35,360 bases of DNA, taken from the IMG/VR virus record IMGVR_UViG_3300020421_000072, positions 1 to 35,360 of that record. One strand, given 5' to 3'. Both the position numbers and the translations under genes were made by a program. A model generated the notes under the pieces. The model was given only the letters and a program-made list of their open reading frames with translations, was not told the DNA's origin and made no database searches. This DNA is from a virus. Below, piece by piece: positions 18,201 to 22,525 of the stretch. Every line of letters begins with the position of its first letter. The stretch's first letter is position 1.

Positions 18201-20889
18201 GTCTAATCATAATCTTACAACTTCCAATACAATTGGTATTGCTACTGGATCTTTAGCATTTACATGTTCTAGAGATAATTATGCTACTGTTCAGTCTTAT
18301 CCTCGTACAAAAGATCCTATTCATGGATTGAGTAATGTAGCAATTGCATCAACAACTGTAAATACCATTACAGTTAATGTTGGAACTTCTTATCATAAGT
18401 TAGTAGCTGGATCTAATACAGTTGGTATTATTACTGAGTCACTGACATTTACTTGCGATTTGGATGATCATCGTACTGAACATTCTTATCCACGTACAAC
18501 TGATCCTGCACATAATGCAACAATAGGTATTGCAGCAACAACTCCAACTAGTATTACAATTAATGTTGGTAAGTCTGGTATTAGTACTGCTGATCCTTAT
18601 CATAATAACTCTGTATCAGTTGGATCAACAACTGAGAATACAATTAGTGTTAATATCGGTAAAGCACCTGCAGAACGTAAATTTAAGGTTATTGATGCTG
18701 ATTATAATGGATTCACTGGATGGATGACTTTAACCGTAGGGCAACATAGTTTACATACAGGAGAAAGAGTTAGACTTGCAAATGAATCATTACTCTTTAC
18801 TTGTTCTAGTGATGATTATGGTTCTATAAACCCATATCCAAGAACAACTGATCCAATTTACGGCGGTGTTGGTATTGCCTCTACAACTCCAACAACAATT
18901 AGAATGAATGTTGGCATGGCTCCTATTGGTAAGAGATATGCTCACCAGTTTGTTGGGGTTGGATCTTATAGAGAATTCCAGTTAACTGTTGATGAGACCT
19001 ATGCATCTAAGTTCTCTGGTTGGAATGTTGGCGACTTCTTAGTTCTTGATAATATTACACCTTACTTTAATGGAATTAGAAGACTATTCCCATTAGCAGT
19101 TAATGGTGACAGAATATCATTCTTCGCAAGAGCAAATGCTGGTATTAATTTACAATCTAACTTATTAGTATTTGTTAATGACATATTACAGACCCCAGGT
19201 GAAGGTTATACCTTTACTGGAGGTAGTACTCTTAGATTCTCAGAAGCACCTAAAGGTGGTGTAACAGGATTCACTACACTTGGAGATAAGTGTAAAGTCT
19301 TAATGTATACTGGTACACAAAGCATTGATGTTAGAGAAGTTGATGTATTACCTACACTTAAAGTGGGTGATGATGTCCAAATGTATAGTGATACTGATGT
19401 CACATTCAACCAAGATGAGCGTCTTGTTATGGATGTTAAGTCAGCAGACACTATTACAACCAATAACTATGCAGGACAAGGTGTTACACCAGATGAACTA
19501 TTAGCAAGACCAATTTCTTGGTCTAAGCAAGATGTTGATAAGATTATTGATACAAAACCTGTTGGTAAAGATAGAGTTTATTATGAACCAATAATTAACC
19601 CACAAACCAATATCCTTGAGACTGTTGGTGTTAATTCTACTTCTGTATTTGTATACTCCTTGAGATCTATATTTGATGATCCTAAGGAAGCAATGCTAGT
19701 TGGTGATAGAGAGAAGATGCAACTTATAACTCAAGAAAACCTAGTAAATGCAACTGCAACATCTGTAATAGACACTAATACTGGTTCTGTTACTTCTATC
19801 AATGTTACAAATGCTGGTGCTGGATACACTGATGCTCCAGTAGTTACTGTTCAAAAACCATTTGATGTTATAGGAGTTGCAACTGCTGCTGTTGCTACTG
19901 CAACTATTGATGGAGCTGGAACTGTTACTGGTATTTCTGTTGGTATGGGTGGAACTGGTTACATATATGGACCATTAACATCTCTCAGTGTTACTCAAAA
20001 TGGTATCGGATTCCCATTCTTAGAGAGTGGAACCAATGTAATGTTGGGTGCTAAATTAAATACTATAAGTGGATCTGGTAGAGGTGCTACATGTAATATT
20101 GATATTAGCACTGTAAACTATGAAGTGGCTTCTGTCGCAGTAGTTGAAGGTGGTGTTGGTTACAAACCAGGTGATACACTATCTGTTGATGTATATGATA
20201 ATGTTGGATTGGGAACTACTAGTAGAAGGTGGGCACTTACAACCCCAATTAGATTTACTGTTGGTGGTATTAGTGGACCTGAAGTTATGATTGCTCCACC
20301 AGCAAGACAACTTGAGGATGTTCCAAAATCAACTCTTGAGGGGGATTATGGAATAATTGTTGGTATTGGTACAACTACTATTGTCGGTGTTGCATCAACT
20401 GGAATAACCTTTGATTTCTATATACCTCAGGATTCTAAATTAAAATCATTCCCAACTGCATTTAGTGGTATTCAAACTGGATATCTATTCAATGTTACAG
20501 GAACAGGTGTAAATGGTCCTGTTACGACATTAAGAGCAGACAATTCTGTTCTTGGAATAGGTACTACTTGTATGGATGCAACTTTTGAAGTTGCTCATTA
20601 TTCACATAATACTAGGTTCATTCCACCTGAAATAAGTGGAACTTCTGTTGGTATTGCAACTACTGTTACAACTGTTGTTGCTAAGATTGCTAACTTTACA
20701 AATGTAGTTGGATATGGTACAACTGCAAGTTATGGTGATTATACTTGGGGTAAAGTTAATCTAACTATCAGATTAGGAACAAAACAAACATTTGAAGCAG
20801 TTAATGGAACCAGTCAGTCTGGTATTGGATCTAACCCAGTTCTCCGAAGAAAAAATCCACTTCGGTATAAGGGTTATATTATTTCATAA
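3205..20889 (+). CDS. Giant modular tail protein, 5,894 aa, gp7-like N-terminus in the gene 7 position
   Basis: One uninterrupted frame of 17,685 bases lies between gp6 and gp8, exactly where T4 carries gene 7 (1,032 residues). Residues about 178-225 (VVSRLKDFYASKGSTSSFDI, then LFKVIFGVDVSI) align by eye with the C-terminal T4 gp7 segment DFYSTKGIEASYKFLFKVLY, so it is probably the wedge anchor. After that come Gly/Thr-rich beta modules with repeated GSGY and VGIGTT motifs. A YHYH domain lies at about 1165-1342 (YHSPIIGWAFDGFPIYGPYG, then YAIGPQY). A jelly-roll, carbohydrate-binding-like segment is at about 1628-1796. FNGI modules occur near 2715, 3020 and 5285. The Cys/Asp/HxYPR array spans about 3575-5240. 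No signal peptide or membrane segment is seen. The N-terminus probably docks in the baseplate while the rest forms a fibre or receptor-contact structure; that is inference. Full-length equivalence to gp7 is not shown. Confidence 0.85.
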   Translation: MHNRVKVRHLVQDHLPNFVKDNFPEFQGFLRSYYGSLESPGGPSDILNNIDQYVRLENLSELVYTTNTTSSSDLFSETIEVENTVGFPANNGLIQIDSEIISYESKTDVSFVNCSRGFSGITSYKGQEDDSLIFSQTGVSTHASSTVVYNLHALFLFEFYKKFKRQYTPGFEEVKFFDAVNEKNVVSRLKDFYASKGSTSSFDILFKVIFGVDVSIVKPRDFLLQASDADYRIVRDLVVKQLQGDPNDLVNRTLFQDETSSIVKATGSITAVEEIIKDGVSYFRLSLDYNPDLEQFKFSVHPKTKITAAVGLNQVWIDVDSTISFPNSGTLSVVVDGVTYEIPYTSKSSTQFFGLSAPLPIPVDTTVETPDYAYAINAVGEEIKVKISGVLGALSFDREESNYYQEGDQVEIVSLGHDSIEQIFKSWILNITPEYDVAGLVKLTNNINGAAQYRVETYDSHIFTLGDIGTLTSNDGIVYDVSVLGVADDKSFDVNLPANIPLINVNYIIRRGISKVAAINLPELANMSANLQNVYVNDDGDTLTVSPSLPDYFNTPIDPKPLSMLFSGQFNGDQLDIGSNPFFSGDAIWYSANNNIPLNISEGQYFIKKVNASTISLATSKSNIRNGIFVRVFGTVSNNKLELLDFRGKSLKRQDLIRKFSIPKLGGVQVDTTPGQTGMFVNGVELTNYKSSDLVYYGQIDEIEVTSSGDSNYDVINPPALHIVDGIGAGTTNIGVGATGVCNINGSLKRIDVIETGFDYTIVPKVTITGGQGTGAEAQCNISEVVHRITFNAGAEYIDVDLANNVIGFATFHKLRSNEKVIYRSGDQTSLGGLSNQAIYFAGLVDEKSVKLYSNIDDAIAGINTVGITTYGSGLQTIESFDKKKVISSIEVVNPGYDYRNKTLYFQPDNVDIFDNKLNIVNHKLKNREIVQFINEGGSFPVGVASTTQYLVNVIDKDNVRLAERRIVSTGDSLGDDYYYVNNRFLNYSDNGTGTHKLIYTPVEVKIEGPIGVGTFAGQDFRAKINPVFTGDIESVSLRDSGENYGDAEILNYNRQPVITLINGENAQVSPLVSSEGKIIDIIINNSGSGYNSPPVIQIEGDGNGAILNPIIVEGKLTDVKIINSGFGYKNTNTSLFVISTGSGAKFNAKIKSWTINLVQKLLLTGEVPQDDGVLALSLDSSKEIEYTHAFAPRELRRKVLSTSIDIDGSVIYRADILNETSTDKYHSPIIGWAFDGFPIYGPYGYADREGGAVKRMETSYELRVDVSGIRPPSYGSGMFIEDYRFVGKGDLDEFNGRFCKTPEFPNGTYAYFLTVDASTEVAGPFAGYLKPIFPYAIGPQYKGLPQTFNFSQFSTLSFANLNDGSYTRYTSQYGIRGKNSRYSGFLQPNVFSEGFTEVVAVSPGSVDSLNIIAPGDKYNISDNIFFNDEGTQGGGAYARISRILGPEVTNITYSSERLSNLQFTPTLGKGKFIGFGTVAHGFNTGDIVDLQNLNLLSTELSKTYSVGITTNTLVLRSDVDTANITGITTYFNVDGNLTFPTTIVNDFYVVNGEVIKILNIDSSSKRIRVERNVSGVSTEVAHQSGDVLTENPRKFTINTGFQTTTQYQLDRSLYFEPGEVTGLISENLVLYSDPVSPTLTGGTWAKATAGNGIGTVTFYDSKTPDGNIAAAKVGIATTTSATDTVVLQNGTFTLSGNIHTVSAFLKGDQGGEEVWMVLQDTGVNVYYHQKVTLTNQWKRFQFTVTTNANPHRMQFGANGVAVGSGTTIRATLNSTPTFYVAGLQVEQSPFMSPYVSTYDTQVLASAKKIGKIYLQNPGSGVDKITPVLNSFYLPGHGLKTGEEIIYNVGSGSSAPNVSTATTAYTLTDNTTLYAAVYDENFIGISTNQIGIGTTGTFVGVGTTASMGLLDIDTPGSGKIHSFKTVYKNIITGDGIKKTATVSTGASHYLSAGDYIDLTVTSGIQTTVVVKYDDGNRRLLIDPRGFVESDVNDDANTFTILNHGWKTGDKILHNSSTPTGGIDNSRIYYVIAIDENTIKLSENYYKQITSDKGVQIVGITSASFGTFSPINPEIKAYRNNTVVFDLSDSSLSNSGLSAFEFNIFRDSAFKDLYFTSEANAGISTIVLGFHVQKNGTIGQQNANLTLVIDKSTPNNLYYNLQPIKSSGAAASKTEMLSDTFQITNPNRLSIVDSRYNAKTTVSGLTTNTFSYTLYDTPEKPSYSTGEASVIYQTTSTTATGPVGSIALDSGGTGYKSLPYVSKVVSAAGTGALFLPRSRSIGKLNEVVLTDIGFDYPADNTLRPAASLPATYKIEPLSKFETVKIKDPGINYFLTPDIVVVDGFTGRVNTEAFLRYDVGDTEVTIVRNTTGLYNVTPVLMPTNNPNGTRIDNITFDSSTLDVTVAFAVTFSSAESYPFEVGSRILVENTNTLNNVGRGYNSAAYEYNLFTITEADANVGGDFPTLKYNLTGLLIPGEQPGDFDSFDSFGTITPEAYFPTFEVYLEKDSFAKGEFITNQLDNSGVVQEYDNRNEFLKVRSADQFNKGDVIIGQSTQNQGLISSVDGVKGTYSINSNSVTKKGFLKDTGKLNRFFQRMHDNDYYQYFSYAVRSPISFEKWNAYVSNLNHTTGYKKFGELLADSYDPSIVGMGTAQDLNAFIAVSDLTSVVDLNMIKDFDTAREKAITVNNKLVSNEILFALPFLAKYQEFIGNRVLPIDDFSAQFNGIERNFGLFCAGDPIFEQTFDGSSDVIVDANEQSINLVNHYFVSGEEIEYIPPGNDFANAIVIDSTDFGPGIGTTTKLPGSFHVIKLDNQKVQVAVSATDSLRFNPVFVGINSVGIGTTHIFRGKDPNNRLLLTVNGTIQSPVVSTANTFAVGSSAVGVGTTVFAITGISSIFSGDLVKVNQETMLVAGVDKPNNLLTVRRGWMGSIEETHSGLSTITKLVGNFSIVNNDIHFTEAMWGNQPIGFGTTATDSNEIDYTGLTTSSRFSGRVFLRSAINEAFTTSFVKAYDNNFVFDDLSSKFNGITTSFILQNKGNDIDTITAGNAIILINDIFQGPQRLGNEVTTISGDYKIEQHNGNTQTLLGFNGEVSDYSSNKDINANDVPRGGIIVSVGSTDGYGFQPLVAAGGTAVVSSAGTITAVAIGLTGSGYRSGLQTVGVAVQTKSLGIASITYVGNASVLDGHVTGITIDKVARFYKPRNIINVGYSSITGITTVQTTQRHGLDLGDEVTIVGAAFTCDYYPPIDLTNAIYNNTTGIMTVSVASTSVAVSNFVYTNTTGIGTITTATPHGLVKQTAVGRTFALSGIGMTCVGYGQTFAIHSAQYDQTTGLATFFTAGNHGLTATDDIKLRELNFTCPVGGAEGYGQQFGINGFTYDNLTGLCTVTTATSISGVIGVGSEVRLDNIGLNCTYGNSVYPDGSQGYTFNVLTVPTSNKFTFNAGVSTLPHTYVSGGTVNAGITTSVFPDGSQGYSFKTIGVAATSFTANVGISSIRHTWNKGGVVQVGITTDIFPGDAQNSPTGDTFQLISAPNANTLVFNAGISTIPSTYVSGGSVLLGHKLKVGADIALTGLGMTCGMSTEVHTYPRNRDTITDTSVEIIADGTDHTVSNAAYNPTTGIMTLTINSHGFHVGDKVRLAEKSLTFTCAKNNHASTHSYPRKNDPIYGQWVGIANTTVNTLKIQVLETVPSTNVDAHTFVSATNQGLTHNNGTITLDVGPSGPKHQFTHTFDGTDTFTPTAAAYNPSTGLMTLTIANHPFRNGDYVGIAQSALTFTCAQDTHGSNHAYPRASDPISNKWIAATNITTDTFDVQVLDTVPSTNVGVHTFVSATTGGISRSVIHTGGSYNHLFVSAEGDSISVGGTNTKYTPTNVQYSSGNGLLVLTVPGHNLSGETTATATGAAYDGNTGILTCTVSGGHNINNGQWIKFADESLTFKCALDGYGSEHKYPRTADPAGTNWLQANVTSATTFEVQVLESVPSTNTSIHAFFAAAANGISIAQSTIGIATESIKMSCDMDKHGSVHAYPRRTDPIYRKTIGVALTTTDSIMVDVGVSTTIPYGVSTATYDAATGNLVLGIGTHSLSKGTTVKVATGSLVFTCSQDSNATKHRYPRAGDPIYSGTKVSRINSNTEFEINVGVANVPTYYKSGGYLEEIILAPRAVNNMPSSQDVAFDGTAVTNILNEYTFECDSGISPYSHSYKRAGEVTQTIDVRFDSPFGYEDIPLIYSGNVGLGTGASVDIEVSNITGVSNFEINRFGYAYGSDDVLTVAIGGTVGIPTFATKTTNSLVPVVSGGRYPHTFVGAANSAVISGGAYDHTFVTATSNAVKVTGAAAFTPTDATYNANTGDMVLTIAGHPYTTSQTAGIDTGGIIFNCMMDGQATQHAYPRPGDPILGYGVTAITAKDTNTITINVGTSATVGHSVNNATYTPETGEMVLTIPNHGLKGSEDYTVTHALYNAGTGGMTLTLSGITTLNALQTGDRVRFNDNSISFTCAMDGNSTTHSYPRATDPSSNKWLPIVGIVTSNIEVMVGASGTVYYTPVGAEYNSTTGYMTLAIGEHDLIGPSNHTVTNAIYDPMAGIMTCTVPSHGFSNGDRVKFEDGSISFSCTYGSGGTKSYPRSVGTGSTITDPISGKFIVISGVTDDTFNIGVGTATLGINNPHTFVSAYTNGLQKAGEPVLIAPNSINFQCSQDNYVTTHQYPRAGTDPIAGVGTPITGVGNTTITLFVGIGTDSDHRFVAGLSSATNAVRTGGNYTHTFVSATSNGLRKAGESIRLSDNGLTFKCEMDDYSSEHSYPRATKNVHKFIAALDDAIVPNTGNALKPTGASYSGVDGNLVLDFNYNYGHNFVEGDSNLDDAVTVGVWTGGDKLTPRDAQYNPVNGDLVLNFNNNYAHTFDAATSTLTNAVTVGVWTGGTKLSPNFATYEPSTGELELTFVADHNLTTSNTIGIATGSLAFKCDRDNYTTAKTYPRITDPIHNISTVAIASTTTKTFKVFVGKSNHNLTTSNTIGIATGSLAFTCSRDNYATVQSYPRTKDPIHGLSNVAIASTTVNTITVNVGTSYHKLVAGSNTVGIITESLTFTCDLDDHRTEHSYPRTTDPAHNATIGIAATTPTSITINVGKSGISTADPYHNNSVSVGSTTENTISVNIGKAPAERKFKVIDADYNGFTGWMTLTVGQHSLHTGERVRLANESLLFTCSSDDYGSINPYPRTTDPIYGGVGIASTTPTTIRMNVGMAPIGKRYAHQFVGVGSYREFQLTVDETYASKFSGWNVGDFLVLDNITPYFNGIRRLFPLAVNGDRISFFARANAGINLQSNLLVFVNDILQTPGEGYTFTGGSTLRFSEAPKGGVTGFTTLGDKCKVLMYTGTQSIDVREVDVLPTLKVGDDVQMYSDTDVTFNQDERLVMDVKSADTITTNNYAGQGVTPDELLARPISWSKQDVDKIIDTKPVGKDRVYYEPIINPQTNILETVGVNSTSVFVYSLRSIFDDPKEAMLVGDREKMQLITQENLVNATATSVIDTNTGSVTSINVTNAGAGYTDAPVVTVQKPFDVIGVATAAVATATIDGAGTVTGISVGMGGTGYIYGPLTSLSVTQNGIGFPFLESGTNVMLGAKLNTISGSGRGATCNIDISTVNYEVASVAVVEGGVGYKPGDTLSVDVYDNVGLGTTSRRWALTTPIRFTVGGISGPEVMIAPPARQLEDVPKSTLEGDYGIIVGIGTTTIVGVASTGITFDFYIPQDSKLKSFPTAFSGIQTGYLFNVTGTGVNGPVTTLRADNSVLGIGTTCMDATFEVAHYSHNTRFIPPEISGTSVGIATTVTTVVAKIANFTNVVGYGTTASYGDYTWGKVNLTIRLGTKQTFEAVNGTSQSGIGSNPVLRRKNPLRYKGYIIS
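13462..13626 (+). repeat. 144-base-period direct repeat in the giant gene
   Basis: The 21-base word at 13462-13482 (start CCAGATGGATC) recurs exactly at 13606-13626, an offset of 144 bases or 48 codons. The translated flanks also match: each copy encodes a PDGSQGY turn followed by similar strands and, after it, an AGxSTLPHTYVSGGTVNAGI-type segment. This is a small in-frame module duplication in the stretch just before the YPR repeats, where units still have a TC or NC core (FTC, LNC) but no YPR. Confidence 0.8.
17775..17942 (+). repeat. 24-base direct repeat, 144-base period
   Basis: The word starting TGCTGTTACAGTTGG at 17775-17798 recurs exactly at 17919-17942, offset 144 bases (48 codons). 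The translated copies both read NAV or DAV followed by TVGVWTGG, then a LxPxxAxYxPxxGxLxLxF segment. This marks duplication of a 48-residue unit that lacks the YPR core, lying between the twelfth and thirteenth YPR units. Confidence 0.85.
18020..18260 (+). repeat. 55-base perfect direct repeat, 186-base period, in the YPR array
   Basis: Bases 18020-18074 and 18206-18260 are identical over 55 positions. The offset of 186 bases equals 62 codons, exactly the spacing of the YPR cores at 18112 and 18298. Both encode HNLTTSNTIGIATGSLAF. Identity also at third codon positions, in a gene where other units have diverged, indicates a recent in-frame duplication or gene conversion of one repeat unit. 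Confidence 0.95.
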
Positions 20890-20895
20890 TAAATA
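20888..20895 (+). promoter_or_regulatory. Probable T4-type late promoter (AATAAATA) before gp8
   Basis: AATAAATA, one mismatch from the T4 late consensus TATAAATA, overlaps the stop codon of the giant gene and lies 28 bases before the gp8 ATG. The 34-base gap here is larger than the 2-18 base gaps between most genes downstream, leaving room for a promoter and short leader. No Shine-Dalgarno sequence is visible before the gp8 start. Confidence 0.4.
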
Positions 20896-20923
20896 AAACA
20901 TAGCAAATCTTAAATTCTAAAAA

Positions 20924-22507
20924 ATGGCTGCGATTATAACTGATCAGTTGAGAATTAAGAATGCGAGAACGTTTATAGATAAGATTCGTTCCTCGACAGA
21001 TTCTTACTATACCTTCATAGGTCTCCCAAATGCTGTAGAAAGCAAGTCCGACTGGGACAGTAGTCCTCCTGCTCCTAGGGACTGTTTTGATGACGAGAAC
21101 TTCTATTGGGACACTATGATCGCAATGAAGAAGATCTCTGCTGATGACATTAGACCTGTTGTTAGGAAGTTGGCGTGGGCATCTGCAACAATTTATGACA
21201 TGTATAGACATGACATAAACAGAAATAATCTATCAGATTCTTCAAATAAGACTAGTTTATATTCTTCTAACTTTTATGTTGTAAATAGTGAATTTAGAGT
21301 TTATATTTGCTTACATAATGGTATTGATCCAGAAAACCCAAATGGTAAACCATCTTTGGATGAACCAAAGTTTACTGATTTAGAACCTCGTGTTGCTGGT
21401 ACTTCTGGTGATGGATATATTTGGAAGTATCTTTATACGATTAGTCCTAGTGATATTATTAAATTTGACTCTCTTAACTTCATTCCTCTTCCTGTAGACT
21501 GGGAGACTAATGATGATTATACAACTATTAGAAATAATGCGAAAACAAGTGGTCAAATTAAGGTTTCTACTATTGCTAATAGAGGATACCTTGTTGGTCC
21601 TGCCAACACAACATATACAAGGGTTCCAATTAAAGGTGACGGAACTGGTGCAGAATGTACAATTGTTGTTAACAACGACTCTAAAGTAGAATCAATTACT
21701 ATCTCAAATGGTGGTAGTGGTTATACTTATGGATCAGTTGATTTAGTTGCAGGTAATGTTCCTGTTGGTAACACTACACCAATCTTTAATATTATTATTC
21801 CTCCAGCAGGAGGTCATGGATATGATGTTTATAGGGAATTAGGTGCATCTAATGTTCTAATATTCTCAAGAATTGAGAATGATGATTCAAACCCAGACTT
21901 TGTTACAGGTACAAAGGTTGCTAGAATTGGAATTGTTGAAAATCCACAATCATTTGAATCTACTTCTGTAATTACAGAAGATAGAGCAAGTGCTATTAAT
22001 GGAGTAATTTTAAAAGGATTATCTCCGAATGATGATGATTATAAGACTACATCTTTTGAATCAAATTCATATATAACTCAACAAGTTGGAACTGGTATTA
22101 CTGCTGTTGGAAGAGTTATATCTTATGATAAAACTACTGGTGTTCTTAGGTATTGGCAGGATAGATCTTTAGTTGGATTTAATACTGATGGTACTCAAAA
22201 GACATCCCCTACATATGGATATGGATTAAATAGTTTCACTGGAATTGCTGATGCTGGTGGTACTTTGAAGATTGTAGGTGGTACGAAAGACTTATATATA
22301 GACAACGGATTTGGATCAGTCAGTAGTCCTGGTATAAGTACCGTCATAAATAATAAAACATATTATTTGGGTCAAACATTTATTAAAGGTGTTGCAAACC
22401 CAGAAGTTGAAAAGTACAGTGGTACTATCCTCTATGTTGATAATAGACCTTCTATTACTAGGTCTGCTAACCAACGAGAAGACATTAAAGTCATTTTGCA
22501 ATTCTAA
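20924..22507 (+). CDS. 8: Baseplate wedge protein gp8
   Basis: The 527-residue product matches T4 gp8 (334 residues), a wedge subunit that binds gp6, gp7 and gp10. Matching features are an N-terminal segment ending in YYTFIGLP, a WDSSPPAPRD loop aligned with the T4 APPYPTD-type region, DGYIWKYLYTISPSDIIKF followed by IPLPVDW (T4: DGYVWEYLFEIPPD, VVPWP), and a C-terminus GTILYVDNRPSITRSANQRE ending KVILQF, which aligns almost residue by residue with the T4 gp8 end. The extra ~190 residues lie in the C-terminal half and include a GGSGYTYGS module at about 253-275, the same type as in the giant protein and gp14. ATG 20924 follows a probable late promoter. Confidence 0.92.
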   Translation: MAAIITDQLRIKNARTFIDKIRSSTDSYYTFIGLPNAVESKSDWDSSPPAPRDCFDDENFYWDTMIAMKKISADDIRPVVRKLAWASATIYDMYRHDINRNNLSDSSNKTSLYSSNFYVVNSEFRVYICLHNGIDPENPNGKPSLDEPKFTDLEPRVAGTSGDGYIWKYLYTISPSDIIKFDSLNFIPLPVDWETNDDYTTIRNNAKTSGQIKVSTIANRGYLVGPANTTYTRVPIKGDGTGAECTIVVNNDSKVESITISNGGSGYTYGSVDLVAGNVPVGNTTPIFNIIIPPAGGHGYDVYRELGASNVLIFSRIENDDSNPDFVTGTKVARIGIVENPQSFESTSVITEDRASAINGVILKGLSPNDDDYKTTSFESNSYITQQVGTGITAVGRVISYDKTTGVLRYWQDRSLVGFNTDGTQKTSPTYGYGLNSFTGIADAGGTLKIVGGTKDLYIDNGFGSVSSPGISTVINNKTYYLGQTFIKGVANPEVEKYSGTILYVDNRPSITRSANQREDIKVILQF

Positions 22508-22525
22508 GGGAATCATTTAAAAGAT

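Larger units (their letters stand above)
13930..18930 (+). repeat. Array of at least 16 Cys...HxYPRxxDP protein repeats
   Basis: Within the giant gene, units share the pattern (L/I)xFxCxxDxxxxxHxYPRxxDPI. The Tyr codons of the YPR motifs are at 13963, 14179, 14566, 15049, 15280, 15535, 15802 (degenerate, YKR), 16360, 16717, 17056, 17305, 17590, 18112, 18298, 18487 and 18835. Spacing varies from 62 to 186 codons. Before many YPR cores is a YNxxTGxMxLTIxxHxL segment, after them a TIxVxVG strand, and often a linker such as HTFVSATxNGL. Each unit normally has one cysteine, an aspartate three or so residues later, a histidine two before the Tyr, and Asp-Pro after. Function is unknown to me; the pattern suggests a repeated shaft or binding domain. 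Confidence 0.9.

Noticed and set aside
13930-18930. CRISPR-like or other nucleic-acid repeat array
   Set aside because: The repeats are conserved as protein in one frame, vary in length in multiples of three, and are mostly diverged at DNA level, so they are coding repeats, not a CRISPR array.
3205-20889. Possibility that the giant gene is several genes fused by assembly error
   Set aside because: There is one continuous frame, with uniform codon use and repeat types that continue across all regions. I saw no point where composition or frame changes. Read mapping would still be decisive.
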